Below, piece after piece: positions 55,001 to 62,628 of a stretch of DNA of 64,000 nucleotides. This DNA comes from Flammeovirgaceae bacterium UBA2366 (GTDB lineage Bacteria > Bacteroidota > Bacteroidia > Cytophagales > Cyclobacteriaceae), in NCBI GenBank assembly GCA_002344065.1, contig DDTK01000012.1, positions 444,965 through 508,964 of the forward strand, in the 5' to 3' direction. Position numbers and translations under genes: made by a program. Numbering within the stretch: position 1 is the stretch's first letter; each line of letters begins with the position of its first letter. Under the pieces are notes generated by a model. That model ran no database searches. It had not been told where the DNA came from and was given only the letters and a program-made list of their open reading frames with translations.

Positions 55001-57248
55001 GGTTAATCAGCCTCCAATTGCTTCCGCAGGCGCAAATCAAACACTAACCCTTCCTGTCAATTCTACTAACCTCAATGGGTCAGGTTCCGATCCGGATGGA
55101 TCAATTGCGTCATACTTATGGACTCAGTTAAGTGGGCCTGCTGCCACATTAACCAATGCAAGCTTTCCTACTGCTTCTGTAAGTAACCTCGTAGAAGGAG
55201 TCTATGTATTCAGGCTTACTGTAACTGACAATGAGGGATTGACTGCATTTGCACAGACAACAGTAACCGTTTTACCAGCTGCAGTTAACCAACCTCCACA
55301 GGCATTTGCAGGACCCGATCAGGTGCTTACATTACCCGTTAATAGTACTACGCTTTTTGGCTCGGGAAGTGATGCAGATGGTATAGTGGTGTCTTACCTG
55401 TGGACCAAACAAAGCGGGCCAGCGGCAACACTAACAAATGCTACAACAGCAACACTCTCCATTGCCGATATGCTTGAGGGTGTCTATGTTTTAAGATTAA
55501 CCGTAACCGATGATAAGGGAGCAACCAGCAATGACGATGTTACCGTTACCGTAAATGCGGCTTCTGTAAATCAACCTCCCATTGCCGATGCCGGACCAAA
55601 TTTAATTATTACACTCCCGACAAACAGTGCGAATATCAACGGCTCGGGTAGTGATGCCGATGGCTCTGTCACAGCCTATCTATGGGCTAAAGTTTCAGGA
55701 CCTACCGTAACCCTCGGGACATTAACTAATCCTACCCTTTCTGTATCGAACCTGGTAGAAGGCATTTATGTATTCAGGTTACAGGTAACGGATAACAGCG
55801 GAGCCACGGCTACCGATGATATGACCCTTACCGTAAATCCAGCCTCGGTCAATCAAGCTCCTATCGTTAGTGCAGGACCCGATAGAACAATTTTTTTACC
55901 TACCAATACTATCCAACTATCAGGCAGCGCCAGTGATCCGGATGGCAGCATTGTGACTCGCTTATGGACCCAGATTAGCGGGCCGGTAGGGGCAGTTTTG
56001 GTAAATACCAATAGTACATTGCTTACGGTAAATAACCTTGTTGAAGGGGTGTACCGGTTCAGGTTTACCGCTACCGATAATTTATCAGCAACCGGATCGG
56101 CTGATGCACTGGTAACGGTAAATGCAGCAACAGTTAACCAGGCTCCCTTTGCCAATGCTGGTGCAAATCAGACAATAAAACTTCCAATCAACAGTATAAC
56201 ACTCAATGGGTCAGGAAATGATCCGGATGGCACAATTGCGTCCTACGATTGGGTTAAGTTGAGCGGTCCTTCATGTACATTAGCTAATCAAAATACACCT
56301 TCCCTATCGGTTACAAACATGGTAGAAGGAACCTACCAATTCAGGCTAACGGTTACCGATAATCTTGGCGCAACCGGATCCAGTCAGGTTACGGTTACCG
56401 TTTTACCGGCCACTACTAACCTTCCGCCAACGGTAAATGCAGGCGCTGACATCAATGTTGTTCTACCGATAACCACTGCCGTGCTAACCGGAACAGCCAC
56501 CGATGATGGTACAATTGCATCCGTTCTTTGGACAAAACTTTCCGGGCCCGCAGTTACCATGAATGGTACAACAACCACAACATTATCCCTTTCAAATTTG
56601 GTTGAGGGCATATACGTTTTCCAATTAACAGCCACAGATGATGGAGGACTTACAAATTTCGACAACGCCACTGTTCATGTCTTCCCTGTACCGGCAACAA
56701 ATCAACCTCCAGTAGTTGATGCCGGAGGAGATCGCATGATTCAACTCCCGGTAAATGCTATTAAAATTACCGCAAACGCCTCAGACCCGGATGGAATTAT
56801 CTCCTCTTATTTATGGACACAGAATGCAGGAAGCCTGATAACAATCGATCCAAATGACACTACTTTTTTGGATTTAACTGACCTTGTTCCCGGCACGTAT
56901 CAATTCACGGTTACCGTTACTGATGGTGAAGGGCTCTCTGCAAACGATGTTGTCAATCTGCAAGTGCGTGAGGAAGATCCTGTAGTAAAACCTACGAATA
57001 CCTTTTCACCTGATGGAAAAGGTGATATCAAAACCGAAACATGGCACATTACCAATGCTGATTTATTGGATGACTGTACCGTGGAAGTATTTAACCGGCA
57101 AGGTCAAAAAGTGTATTCCTCAAAAGGCTATACCACAGAATGGAATGGAACTTTTAATGGCTCATTACTTCCTCAGGGTGCATATTTTTACGTTATTCGT
57201 TGTCCGGCTAAAAAACCCATAAATGGATCGGTGACATTAATCCGGTAA
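52008..57248 (+). CDS. Secreted esterase with 15 PKD-type repeats, T9SS type B substrate
   Basis: A 1746-residue surface protein. After a signal peptide (about 1-27) comes an alpha/beta hydrolase (about 30-255) resembling secreted feruloyl esterases and polyhydroxybutyrate depolymerases: HGMGERG oxyanion region, nucleophile elbow GLSLGGG, acidic GDADSVV, and His in GVWHDAW. Residues about 255-1655 hold 15 tandem repeats of about 92 residues, each with NAGxDxTITLPTNS, GSxSDPDGSIASYLWTK and GxYVFRLTVTDNxGAT, the PKD/Ig-like pattern of chitinases and adhesins. The last 85 residues are a gliding-motility-type C-terminal domain (NTFSPDGKGD ... VEVFNRQGQKVYSS ... PQGAYFYVI). The gene is followed 6 bases later by a PorP-type partner. 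Likely a polysaccharide- or polyester-acting enzyme on a long stalk. Confidence 0.92.
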   Translation: MSYRSCFTRGVASMLVALFVSATPLLAQNQTAKITPTSQIGYYEYLPPDYNSNSNNYPIVIFFHGMGERGNGTTDLPMVAYNGPPRYVVEGYKFPFILISPQLKASFGFWPVWYMDEVVEHVRTYLRVDPSRIYITGLSLGGGGAWEYTYNFPQKVAALAPICGGYNTLSWACTYRTNSIPIWAFHGDADSVVPISRTTNMINAINACTPAIIPTPIYTIYPGVWHDAWNYAYRTDNSLHTPNVYEWMMSKVKQGVSVNAGPDKNLSLPTNSTTVNGAASTTTGSITSYAWTKVSGPAVTMTNANTPTLSLSNMVEGVYTFRLTATNSASQTGFDDVKISVFSGNQNPVANAGADRTITLPTNSLNLVGSGSDPDGSISSYLWTKVSGPAATMAGTTTATLSLSNLVQGNYVFRLTVTDNLGATGSDDINVTVNPAAVNQLPTAHTGGNKTVNLPTTTVTLNGWGSDTDGWIAAYLWTKISGPTATLTNTTTQNLTMSGLVAGVYVVRLTVTDNSGATAFEEATVTVVGTNQSPSANAGSGITLTLPTNSTNIVGSGSDPDGSITSYLWTQVNGPNTATITNGSSPTVTVSNLVQGVYTFRLTVTDNNGATGFANVTVTVNAAPVNNPPLANAGPDRSITLPTNSIVINGSGTDSDGTITAYSWTKQSGPAATLANQNTANLTASGLVEGTYVFRLTVTDNQGATGQGQMTLTVLPAAINQSPIVNAGADVSLTLPSNSTILQATASDPDGSIASYQWQKISGPTFAGTGNTTANFSLNDLQVGTYIFRITVTDNQGATASDEVSVFVFAANQPPLVSAPADQTITLPTSTTILTAIATDADGTIASYLWTYISGPASPTLSGATTASLTASNLIQGTYTFRITVTDDDGATAFDEVNVVVQSATNQSPIANAGPNKSITLPTNSTNFTGSGVDPDGTIAGYAWVQISGTAATLTNANTATLTVQVPSDGIYIFRLTVTDNIGATGSSNVTLTVNPAAVNQPPIASAGANQTLTLPVNSTNLNGSGSDPDGSIASYLWTQLSGPAATLTNASFPTASVSNLVEGVYVFRLTVTDNEGLTAFAQTTVTVLPAAVNQPPQAFAGPDQVLTLPVNSTTLFGSGSDADGIVVSYLWTKQSGPAATLTNATTATLSIADMLEGVYVLRLTVTDDKGATSNDDVTVTVNAASVNQPPIADAGPNLIITLPTNSANINGSGSDADGSVTAYLWAKVSGPTVTLGTLTNPTLSVSNLVEGIYVFRLQVTDNSGATATDDMTLTVNPASVNQAPIVSAGPDRTIFLPTNTIQLSGSASDPDGSIVTRLWTQISGPVGAVLVNTNSTLLTVNNLVEGVYRFRFTATDNLSATGSADALVTVNAATVNQAPFANAGANQTIKLPINSITLNGSGNDPDGTIASYDWVKLSGPSCTLANQNTPSLSVTNMVEGTYQFRLTVTDNLGATGSSQVTVTVLPATTNLPPTVNAGADINVVLPITTAVLTGTATDDGTIASVLWTKLSGPAVTMNGTTTTTLSLSNLVEGIYVFQLTATDDGGLTNFDNATVHVFPVPATNQPPVVDAGGDRMIQLPVNAIKITANASDPDGIISSYLWTQNAGSLITIDPNDTTFLDLTDLVPGTYQFTVTVTDGEGLSANDVVNLQVREEDPVVKPTNTFSPDGKGDIKTETWHITNADLLDDCTVEVFNRQGQKVYSSKGYTTEWNGTFNGSLLPQGAYFYVIRCPAKKPINGSVTLIR
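52771..56976. repeat. Fifteen tandem PKD-type coding repeats
   Basis: Units of roughly 280 bp encode PKD-like domains. Recurring DNA words include AATGCxGG, GATCCGGATGG, TATTTATGGAC and ACCGTTACCGATAA. Copies are related but not identical, so the array is older than a recent duplication and is a coding repeat, not a CRISPR. Confidence 0.9.
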
Positions 57249-57254
57249 ATCTAC

Positions 57255-58619
57255 ATGACTTTCTTAAGAACCCTCCTCACGCTCATTCTTCTTCAGGTTT
57301 TGCTGAGCCCCGTAGTGGCTCAGCAAAACCTGATTTATAATCATTACTTTCTTAATCCTTATCTGTTAAATCCTTCCTTTATTGCTCCGAATGGATACAG
57401 TGAATTAAACCTGAACTTCCGTAAGCAATGGGCTCAGTTTGAAGGTGCACCAACCACCTTAACAGCTAACCTTCAAATGCCAGTCAATTATAAAATGGGG
57501 TGGGCCGTTAATTTCTACAACGATCAGGCAGGCATTCTTCAAACCAATGCAGGCGCTGCTTCCTTTGCCTACCACGTTTATTTAGGCAAGAGTACCGAAG
57601 TAAATCATAAAATAGGATTTGGTTTATCCATGGGCTATTCCATGAGCCGGGTTGATTTAAGTAAAGTAGATGACCCAACTGATCCATCATTATCCAACGC
57701 CAACACCTCAAACCTCGATGGGCAATTTGGTGTACACTATCAATTCAATAATCTGAGAATAGGATTTGCGTTACCCAGCTTATTTGCCACCAAAGTTATT
57801 TCTCAAGATAATTTCAATACACCTGAATTTGATGCGTTGAAAAATACCTTCTCTTCTATCAGTTACAATTTCAAACTCGGTAACCGACTCGCGTTTGAGC
57901 CATACTTTTTATACAGAACCAATGAGATTAAAGAGAATCAATTTGAAGCAATGGGTATCCTTAAAATTGATAACCTCTTGTGGGCAGGCGGTTCTTACAG
58001 GCAAGACTATGGACCTGCAGCTTTTCTTGGCTTCTTTCTAAAAGAAAAACTAAAAGTAGGGTATGCCTATGAGTTTGCTCCTGATGTTGTTGATGGTTTT
58101 GGTACCGGATCACACGAATTCCATGTGAGTTTACGTCTGGGTAAAAAACAAGTTAGTCGACCTTCCGCAGCTACAACATCCAAACAGCCCGCGGAGGAAC
58201 CTGCCAAACAAGAAAAAGTAGTCGAGAAAACTGAGCCACAGGAAATACCCGTTGAAGTGGCGGTGGCTGCAGAGCAACCTAAACAGGACGTACCGGTTGA
58301 ACAGCCTAAGGTGACACCCGAAGTAAAACCGGAAGAACCTAAAGTTGCAGAAAAAGTAGTGGAAGAAAAGTCCGACTTACCTCCGGGGTACTATGTAATT
58401 GTTGGGGCTTTCAAATACAGTACAAACGCGAACAAGTATGCGAATGAGTTAAAAATCAACGGGTATCCTGCCACTGTAACTTACTCTGCCCTTAGAAACT
58501 TCAGCTATGTACATGTGGGTACCTTTACAACCTTAGAAGAAGCCAGAACCGTGCGTGATGAATACCGTGCAAAAAGCAGGTTCTACTTCAGGGATGCGTG
58601 GATTCTTTTGGTTAAGTAA
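57255..58619 (+). CDS. PorP/SprF-family T9SS outer-membrane protein with C-terminal SPOR domain
   Basis: A 454-residue envelope protein. It has a signal peptide (about 1-22, ending VVAQ) and then the PorP/SprF barrel domain (about 25-300) opening with NLIYNHYFLNPYLLNPSF and NLNFRKQWAQFEGAPTT. A charged Pro/Glu/Lys/Val-rich linker (about 300-380) leads to a SPOR domain (about 382-454; YYVIVGAFKYSTNANKYANEL and VHVGTFTTLEEARTV). PorP-type proteins anchor or capture particular T9SS type B cargo. SPOR domains bind denuded glycan strands, so this one may tie the barrel to peptidoglycan. The gene is 6 bases after the type B esterase gene, the standard cargo-plus-PorP arrangement. Confidence 0.92.
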   Translation: MTFLRTLLTLILLQVLLSPVVAQQNLIYNHYFLNPYLLNPSFIAPNGYSELNLNFRKQWAQFEGAPTTLTANLQMPVNYKMGWAVNFYNDQAGILQTNAGAASFAYHVYLGKSTEVNHKIGFGLSMGYSMSRVDLSKVDDPTDPSLSNANTSNLDGQFGVHYQFNNLRIGFALPSLFATKVISQDNFNTPEFDALKNTFSSISYNFKLGNRLAFEPYFLYRTNEIKENQFEAMGILKIDNLLWAGGSYRQDYGPAAFLGFFLKEKLKVGYAYEFAPDVVDGFGTGSHEFHVSLRLGKKQVSRPSAATTSKQPAEEPAKQEKVVEKTEPQEIPVEVAVAAEQPKQDVPVEQPKVTPEVKPEEPKVAEKVVEEKSDLPPGYYVIVGAFKYSTNANKYANELKINGYPATVTYSALRNFSYVHVGTFTTLEEARTVRDEYRAKSRFYFRDAWILLVK

Positions 58620-58638
58620 AAAATAAAACTTTCAAAAC

Positions 58639-58699
58639 GGAGGCTGTCTCAAAAGTCAACTCAGTCTTAGGGTTAAGTTGAGACAGCCTCCTGTTTTTT
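58639..58699. terminator. Bidirectional hairpin terminator
   Basis: Arms GGAGGCTGTCTCAA (58639-58652) and TTGAGACAGCCTCC (58678-58691) are perfect 14-bp complements around a 25-base loop, followed on the plus strand by TGTTTTTT to 58699. It sits between convergent genes (PorP and lipoprotein). The GGCTGTCTCAA word also resembles IS ends, but no transposase is near. Confidence 0.8.
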
Positions 58700-58749
58700 C
58701 TATAGTTGTATGGCGAGAATTACCTAGTTAAACCTTTTTTTATTGACAA

Positions 58750-60171
58750 TTAGAGATCAGGATAAATGACCCAAGCGTAATTATCTCTCAATTCATAGAG
58801 CTTAATTAATGACACTGCTGAGGGTGGTCCAAGTAGCGTAACATCCTCTGGAATCCAATTTGATGATAAGGTTAAATTACCTGATCGGCTATTATCCAGT
58901 ACAGACTGATATACATCATTAATAATTTGATCTACAGCACCAACCGTAAGCTTAGTTGGGCCACTTATTGATATATTAGTAAAAATAGCACTTTCTGGCA
59001 ACTGAAGCTCTTCCAAATTTAAGGCCGCAGGTAGCCAGACTGAAATCAAATTTGTATTATGGGTGAGATCAATGACTCTAGGGGATCGCGATAAGCCGAT
59101 CGTAAATTCTTTCAAAGCGGATAATCCTTGCACATTAATAGCATCCATCCTTCCTATCCCATAAAAAGAATGGAAACTGGTAATATTTTGAATATCACCT
59201 GTAACGTTAATTGAATAATTTCCTTTTGCAGAATACTGGTGAATCAAGTCGATACCAACTATACTTAGCTCAAACACTTCATGGCTGCCATCTCCCCAAT
59301 CGACATTTATTGTGCCAGACTCACCATGCAAACGAATCTCGAAGCCAAATCTAAATGTATTATACTCCTCATCAACATAAGCAAGCATAGTGAATAAAGA
59401 GGGCACCAGGTAAACTTTTAGTGGAAGATTGTTTAATGACGAAATCAGTTCACTATAAACAAATCGCTTTCGATAGGTTGTATAGCCTTCCCGTTCAACC
59501 TCCAGCAAAAAGGTATCTTCAGAATTTCCCGGAAAAGAAATCAGGTTAATACCAGCAGGTAACGACCATGATTTAACAACCGCATCATCTTTAAGGATAC
59601 GAACCGTTGAGGCGCTTAAGGAATAACCTTGATCACCTACCGTAAAAACTGATAGCTTTAGCGGGTTTACTGTATTAATTAAGAAGGATGTATATCCAAA
59701 ATCTTCTGGAATTTGTTGTGTTACATCTATTACCTCCATTTCTATATTGGAAACCCTATTTTTATTGACAGAAATACCATACGGCAAGGGGTTTACTACC
59801 GCTTTCGCCAACGTTGAGCCACGTTTAGGCGTAGCATACAATACCTTATTCGAATCTGTGACCAATAAAAAGTCGACAATTTTATAATACCCTGGCGTTA
59901 ACTCCATGGGCTCAGTCATAAAGCTATCACCCACACGTAACAACTTCAACTCCTTGAGCGTAATAACCGGGGCACCGGCATTATTCTCCAGACTAATTAG
60001 TAACGAAGCTGGAACATCGACATTCTGTAATCTGCCTCCAGTATTATCTAACGAGGTAAGTACACAGGTAAACTGAATTTTTTCAGGAGCGAAGGGTTCA
60101 CCCTCATCCGTACACATCTGTAGGAATGCGCTCATGAACAACAACACTAACCAAAGAAGTGATTTTTTCAT
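58750..60171 (-). CDS. Lipoprotein with PKD-like and leucine-rich features
   Basis: A 473-residue lipoprotein: the signal ends in a lipobox with C20 (FLQMC), so it is lipid-anchored, and the acidic residues after Cys (TDEGE) would favour surface export in Bacteroidota. The first part (about 25-250) is beta-rich with no named domain. A PKD-like piece follows (VDWGDGSHEVFEL, HQYSAKGNYSINVTG), then a short leucine-rich region (about 355-420; LSALKEFTIGL, NLISVWLPAALNLEEL) as in BspA-type surface proteins. It has no SusCD neighbours. Probably a surface binding protein; ligand unknown. Confidence 0.8.
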   Translation of the reverse strand: MKKSLLWLVLLFMSAFLQMCTDEGEPFAPEKIQFTCVLTSLDNTGGRLQNVDVPASLLISLENNAGAPVITLKELKLLRVGDSFMTEPMELTPGYYKIVDFLLVTDSNKVLYATPKRGSTLAKAVVNPLPYGISVNKNRVSNIEMEVIDVTQQIPEDFGYTSFLINTVNPLKLSVFTVGDQGYSLSASTVRILKDDAVVKSWSLPAGINLISFPGNSEDTFLLEVEREGYTTYRKRFVYSELISSLNNLPLKVYLVPSLFTMLAYVDEEYNTFRFGFEIRLHGESGTINVDWGDGSHEVFELSIVGIDLIHQYSAKGNYSINVTGDIQNITSFHSFYGIGRMDAINVQGLSALKEFTIGLSRSPRVIDLTHNTNLISVWLPAALNLEELQLPESAIFTNISISGPTKLTVGAVDQIINDVYQSVLDNSRSGNLTLSSNWIPEDVTLLGPPSAVSLIKLYELRDNYAWVIYPDL

Positions 60172-60486
60172 GATTTGATGTATTTAAAGGTTGCAAAGAA
60201 TGAATATCGCCTTATGGCAACAACAACCTTAAAAAAACTCACTCCATTTCGCAATGAGTTTATTCATCACATAATCTGAGTTAAATCATAACTATTACAA
60301 CGATACACTTTTGCGCGATCAGCATTACATTAGTTGAGTACGTAGAAATATGAATTATTACCGAGAAGTTGATTCAAAACAATAAAAAAAGAAGCATTAT
60401 TTACTTCTTAAGAAAGGATCGGAATAAATATCCTAAGTGTGATTGTCGCTTAATTAATCGGAAATAAATCCGACTTTAGAATGATT
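60172..60486. other. Gene-free stretch of 315 bases
   Basis: Between the lipoprotein start and the SGNH hydrolase stop. It contains one hairpin (described separately at 60231-60261). No TAnnTTTG box, tRNA or credible small ORF was found; several AT-rich runs occur. The lipoprotein promoter should be here but I could not place it. Confidence 0.6.
60231..60261 (-). terminator. Minus-strand terminator candidate after the SGNH gene
   Basis: On the minus strand AAACTCA and TGAGTTT form a 7-bp stem with a 13-base loop, followed by further T residues (the run of seven A at 60231-60237 on the plus strand). It lies 226 bases past the SGNH hydrolase stop, so it could end that operon. Confidence 0.45.
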
Positions 60487-61881
60487 CTAGTTATTGAAAT
60501 AATGATTTTCCATTAAATATTTTCCCGTTTCCACAGCAATTTCATGGTAGCCGCGTTCATTGGGATGCCCATCGTACTTAAAGAAGTAGGCATTCTTTTC
60601 TTTCAGGTTTTTGAAATGTTCAGTAAGCTCAACGTAAGGAATTTTATTGGCAGTCGCAATGGAAGAATAAACAGAATCAATATGATTGTTCTCCATGAAG
60701 TATTCATTTAAAACATCCGAAGGCATTCGCTCAACAGTATGGCCCGTAAAGTAATTCATGGGTAAATTAATGAATATCAGTTCTGCATTGTTTGCCCTGC
60801 ATACCTCGCTCATTTCGGCAACATCGTCTCTCATCTTTTGTATAGCCTCGCGTGTAGCCGGGTGATTGGGGTTATTGAAAATCGTTACGCGGTCAGGAAA
60901 ATCAACATAGTTATTTAACAATCCCGGGTTTAAGTTTCCGGTTTTGAATAACTTCTGAATGGTGTCGGCTAAGGTAGTAAAGCGTAATTGTCGCAAGCCT
61001 TTAAAGTCTTTAATTAATCCCTTGTTGTCGGCTTCCCAAACGGCTTGAATATCAATTGCGCCTGAATCATTCCGGCTCATTAGCTTAAGATAATTTCCAA
61101 ACGAAGCCATCAGGAAAGCGCGAACCAGGTATTTGGGATTGTTGCCATCATCTTTTGTTTCAGCGAGCAATTTATTCTCAAATAACTGCGCCAGGTCATC
61201 CAACTGAAGTACGCCCACCAATACCAAATCGGGTTTTAACAACGGCACAGCGTCAGCCATGAATTGCTTGTAGGTGGTGGTGAACTGACCGCCTTGTCCG
61301 CAATTAATCACCTCCACATTGGTGTAACCGTTTTCTTTCAGGTAACTCTCCATTTGCATGGGCCAGCTAAATTCAATGTTAACTCCCCACCCAAACGTCC
61401 AACTGTCGCCAAAACATAAAATTCTAAACGTGTCGCTGGCCTTCTCAAGCTTCACTTCTTTGTTGCGTAATCCCAGGCTATTGATCGTTGCCGTATAATC
61501 AAACTCAACGGTTTTATAAACAGCAACTGAATTGGGCTTAAAAATCAAACCATCACTTTTCACTTCACGATTGGAAGCGCTTTCATTTTCGGAACCGGTA
61601 AATACTCCAATTAAAAAATTAATAAGTATCAGAAACCCAAGGATTATACCAACGTACGAACCATTAAAAATCAGATTCTCTGTTTTCTGCGATAAACTTT
61701 TTTGTCGGGTTATATATACGATGGCCAGTATTCCGATGGTTGGTATCAGCCAAAAAATCAAACTCAGTATTTTTGATTCATATACTCCATACGTTGAGTA
61801 ATAGAGATAGAATGTTAACGGATTCCAAAGGAGAATAACAAGGGAAATAAAGAACAACAGTACATTCTTCGAATTTTTCAT
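60487..61881 (-). CDS. Membrane-anchored SGNH/GDSL hydrolase
   Basis: A 464-residue protein with three N-terminal membrane helices (about 8-30, 37-58 and 75-97) and a large extracytoplasmic SGNH domain. Catalytic blocks are FGDSWTFGWGV (Ser nucleophile), VINCGQGGQFT (Gly), VLVGVLQLDD at the usual Asn position (not a clear GxND), and KYDGHPNERGYHEIA with the Asp-His dyad. Similar membrane SGNH proteins add or remove acyl groups on polysaccharides. It lies 100 bases after a NeuD-like acetyltransferase and DegT aminotransferase, suggesting work on an amino-sugar glycan. The absence of a strict GxND leaves some doubt. Confidence 0.85.
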   Translation of the reverse strand: MKNSKNVLLFFISLVILLWNPLTFYLYYSTYGVYESKILSLIFWLIPTIGILAIVYITRQKSLSQKTENLIFNGSYVGIILGFLILINFLIGVFTGSENESASNREVKSDGLIFKPNSVAVYKTVEFDYTATINSLGLRNKEVKLEKASDTFRILCFGDSWTFGWGVNIEFSWPMQMESYLKENGYTNVEVINCGQGGQFTTTYKQFMADAVPLLKPDLVLVGVLQLDDLAQLFENKLLAETKDDGNNPKYLVRAFLMASFGNYLKLMSRNDSGAIDIQAVWEADNKGLIKDFKGLRQLRFTTLADTIQKLFKTGNLNPGLLNNYVDFPDRVTIFNNPNHPATREAIQKMRDDVAEMSEVCRANNAELIFINLPMNYFTGHTVERMPSDVLNEYFMENNHIDSVYSSIATANKIPYVELTEHFKNLKEKNAYFFKYDGHPNERGYHEIAVETGKYLMENHYFNN

Positions 61882-61981
61882 AACAACCTTCTGGATAGTA
61901 ATTGTTCTAAATTGAATCTGGAACTATAAATGCGTAATGTTTTTTCACTGAGTCGCTAAGGCGCAAAGAAAAGGAATAATT

Positions 61982-62626
61982 TTAAGAACTGCGGGGAGAA
62001 TTTTCTTTGATCACCTTACCCGGAACACCTGCCACCACACAATTGTCGGGAATATCGTGTGTGATCACACTGCCTGCACCAATCGTTACCTTGCTTCCAA
62101 CCTTAATGTTCGGAAGAATCACGGCCCCACTTCCCACGCTGCTCAAATCACCAACGGATGCACCACCCAATAGCGTAGCCCTCGGTGAAATTTCACAATA
62201 GGAACCTACCTTTACATCGTGATGGAGGGCTGCAAACGCATTGACCAGGGTTCCTTCACCAATTACCACACTGTTTGATACCAGGGCAAATTCCATAATG
62301 TTTAGGCCTGCTCCAAGGGTTACCTCAAAATGACCGATGCGTGCCGTTTCTGCCATAACGGAATGTAAACGCCCACCGGCATTCAATAATTTTTTTGCCA
62401 CAATCGCCCTTGCCTGTGTACCACCCAGCCCGAGAATGAATCGATTATCGCTTTTAAAAACATCTGCCAGATCTGCCAGGTGATTGACAATTGGAAACTT
62501 GCCGTAAAAATGTTTGGGGCCATTTACATTCACGTCATCAAAAAAAAGCAAGCCGTCCGCTAGTTGTTGTACATACAACAACTCCAGTACTTCCTTCGCA
62601 TGTCTGCTGGCACCGGCTACTAACAC
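61982..62626 (-). CDS. NeuD/PglD-like sugar acyltransferase
   Basis: A 214-residue acetyl-CoA-dependent transferase with an N-terminal Rossmann-like sugar-binding half (VAGASRHAKEVLELL, LGLGGTQAR) and a C-terminal left-handed beta-helix of hexapeptide repeats (about 95-205). A His pair in ALHHDVKVG is the expected catalytic position. Homologues acetylate amino groups or hydroxyls of sugar nucleotides, e.g. UDP-4-amino sugars. The assigned start is GTG 62624-62626, 2 bases after the DegT stop; the family beginning LIVLVAGA suggests initiation a few codons upstream is possible. Together with the DegT enzyme it would produce an N-acylated amino sugar. Confidence 0.88.
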   Translation of the reverse strand: MLVAGASRHAKEVLELLYVQQLADGLLFFDDVNVNGPKHFYGKFPIVNHLADLADVFKSDNRFILGLGGTQARAIVAKKLLNAGGRLHSVMAETARIGHFEVTLGAGLNIMEFALVSNSVVIGEGTLVNAFAALHHDVKVGSYCEISPRATLLGGASVGDLSSVGSGAVILPNIKVGSKVTIGAGSVITHDIPDNCVVAGVPGKVIKENSPRSS

Positions 62627-62628
62627 GA

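Noticed and set aside
53483..56671. Open frames on the minus strand across the PKD repeats
   Set aside because: They are shadows of the strong plus-strand repeat composition, with repetitive low-quality translations and no start context.
52771..56976. Tandem repeats that could suggest a CRISPR array
   Set aside because: Units are about 280 bp, in frame, diverged, and encode PKD-like domains; there are no short direct repeats with unique spacers and no cas genes.
58639..58691. Inverted repeat resembling IS ends
   Set aside because: The arms flank only 25 bases, no transposase or target duplication is near, and position between convergent genes plus a T-run fits a terminator.
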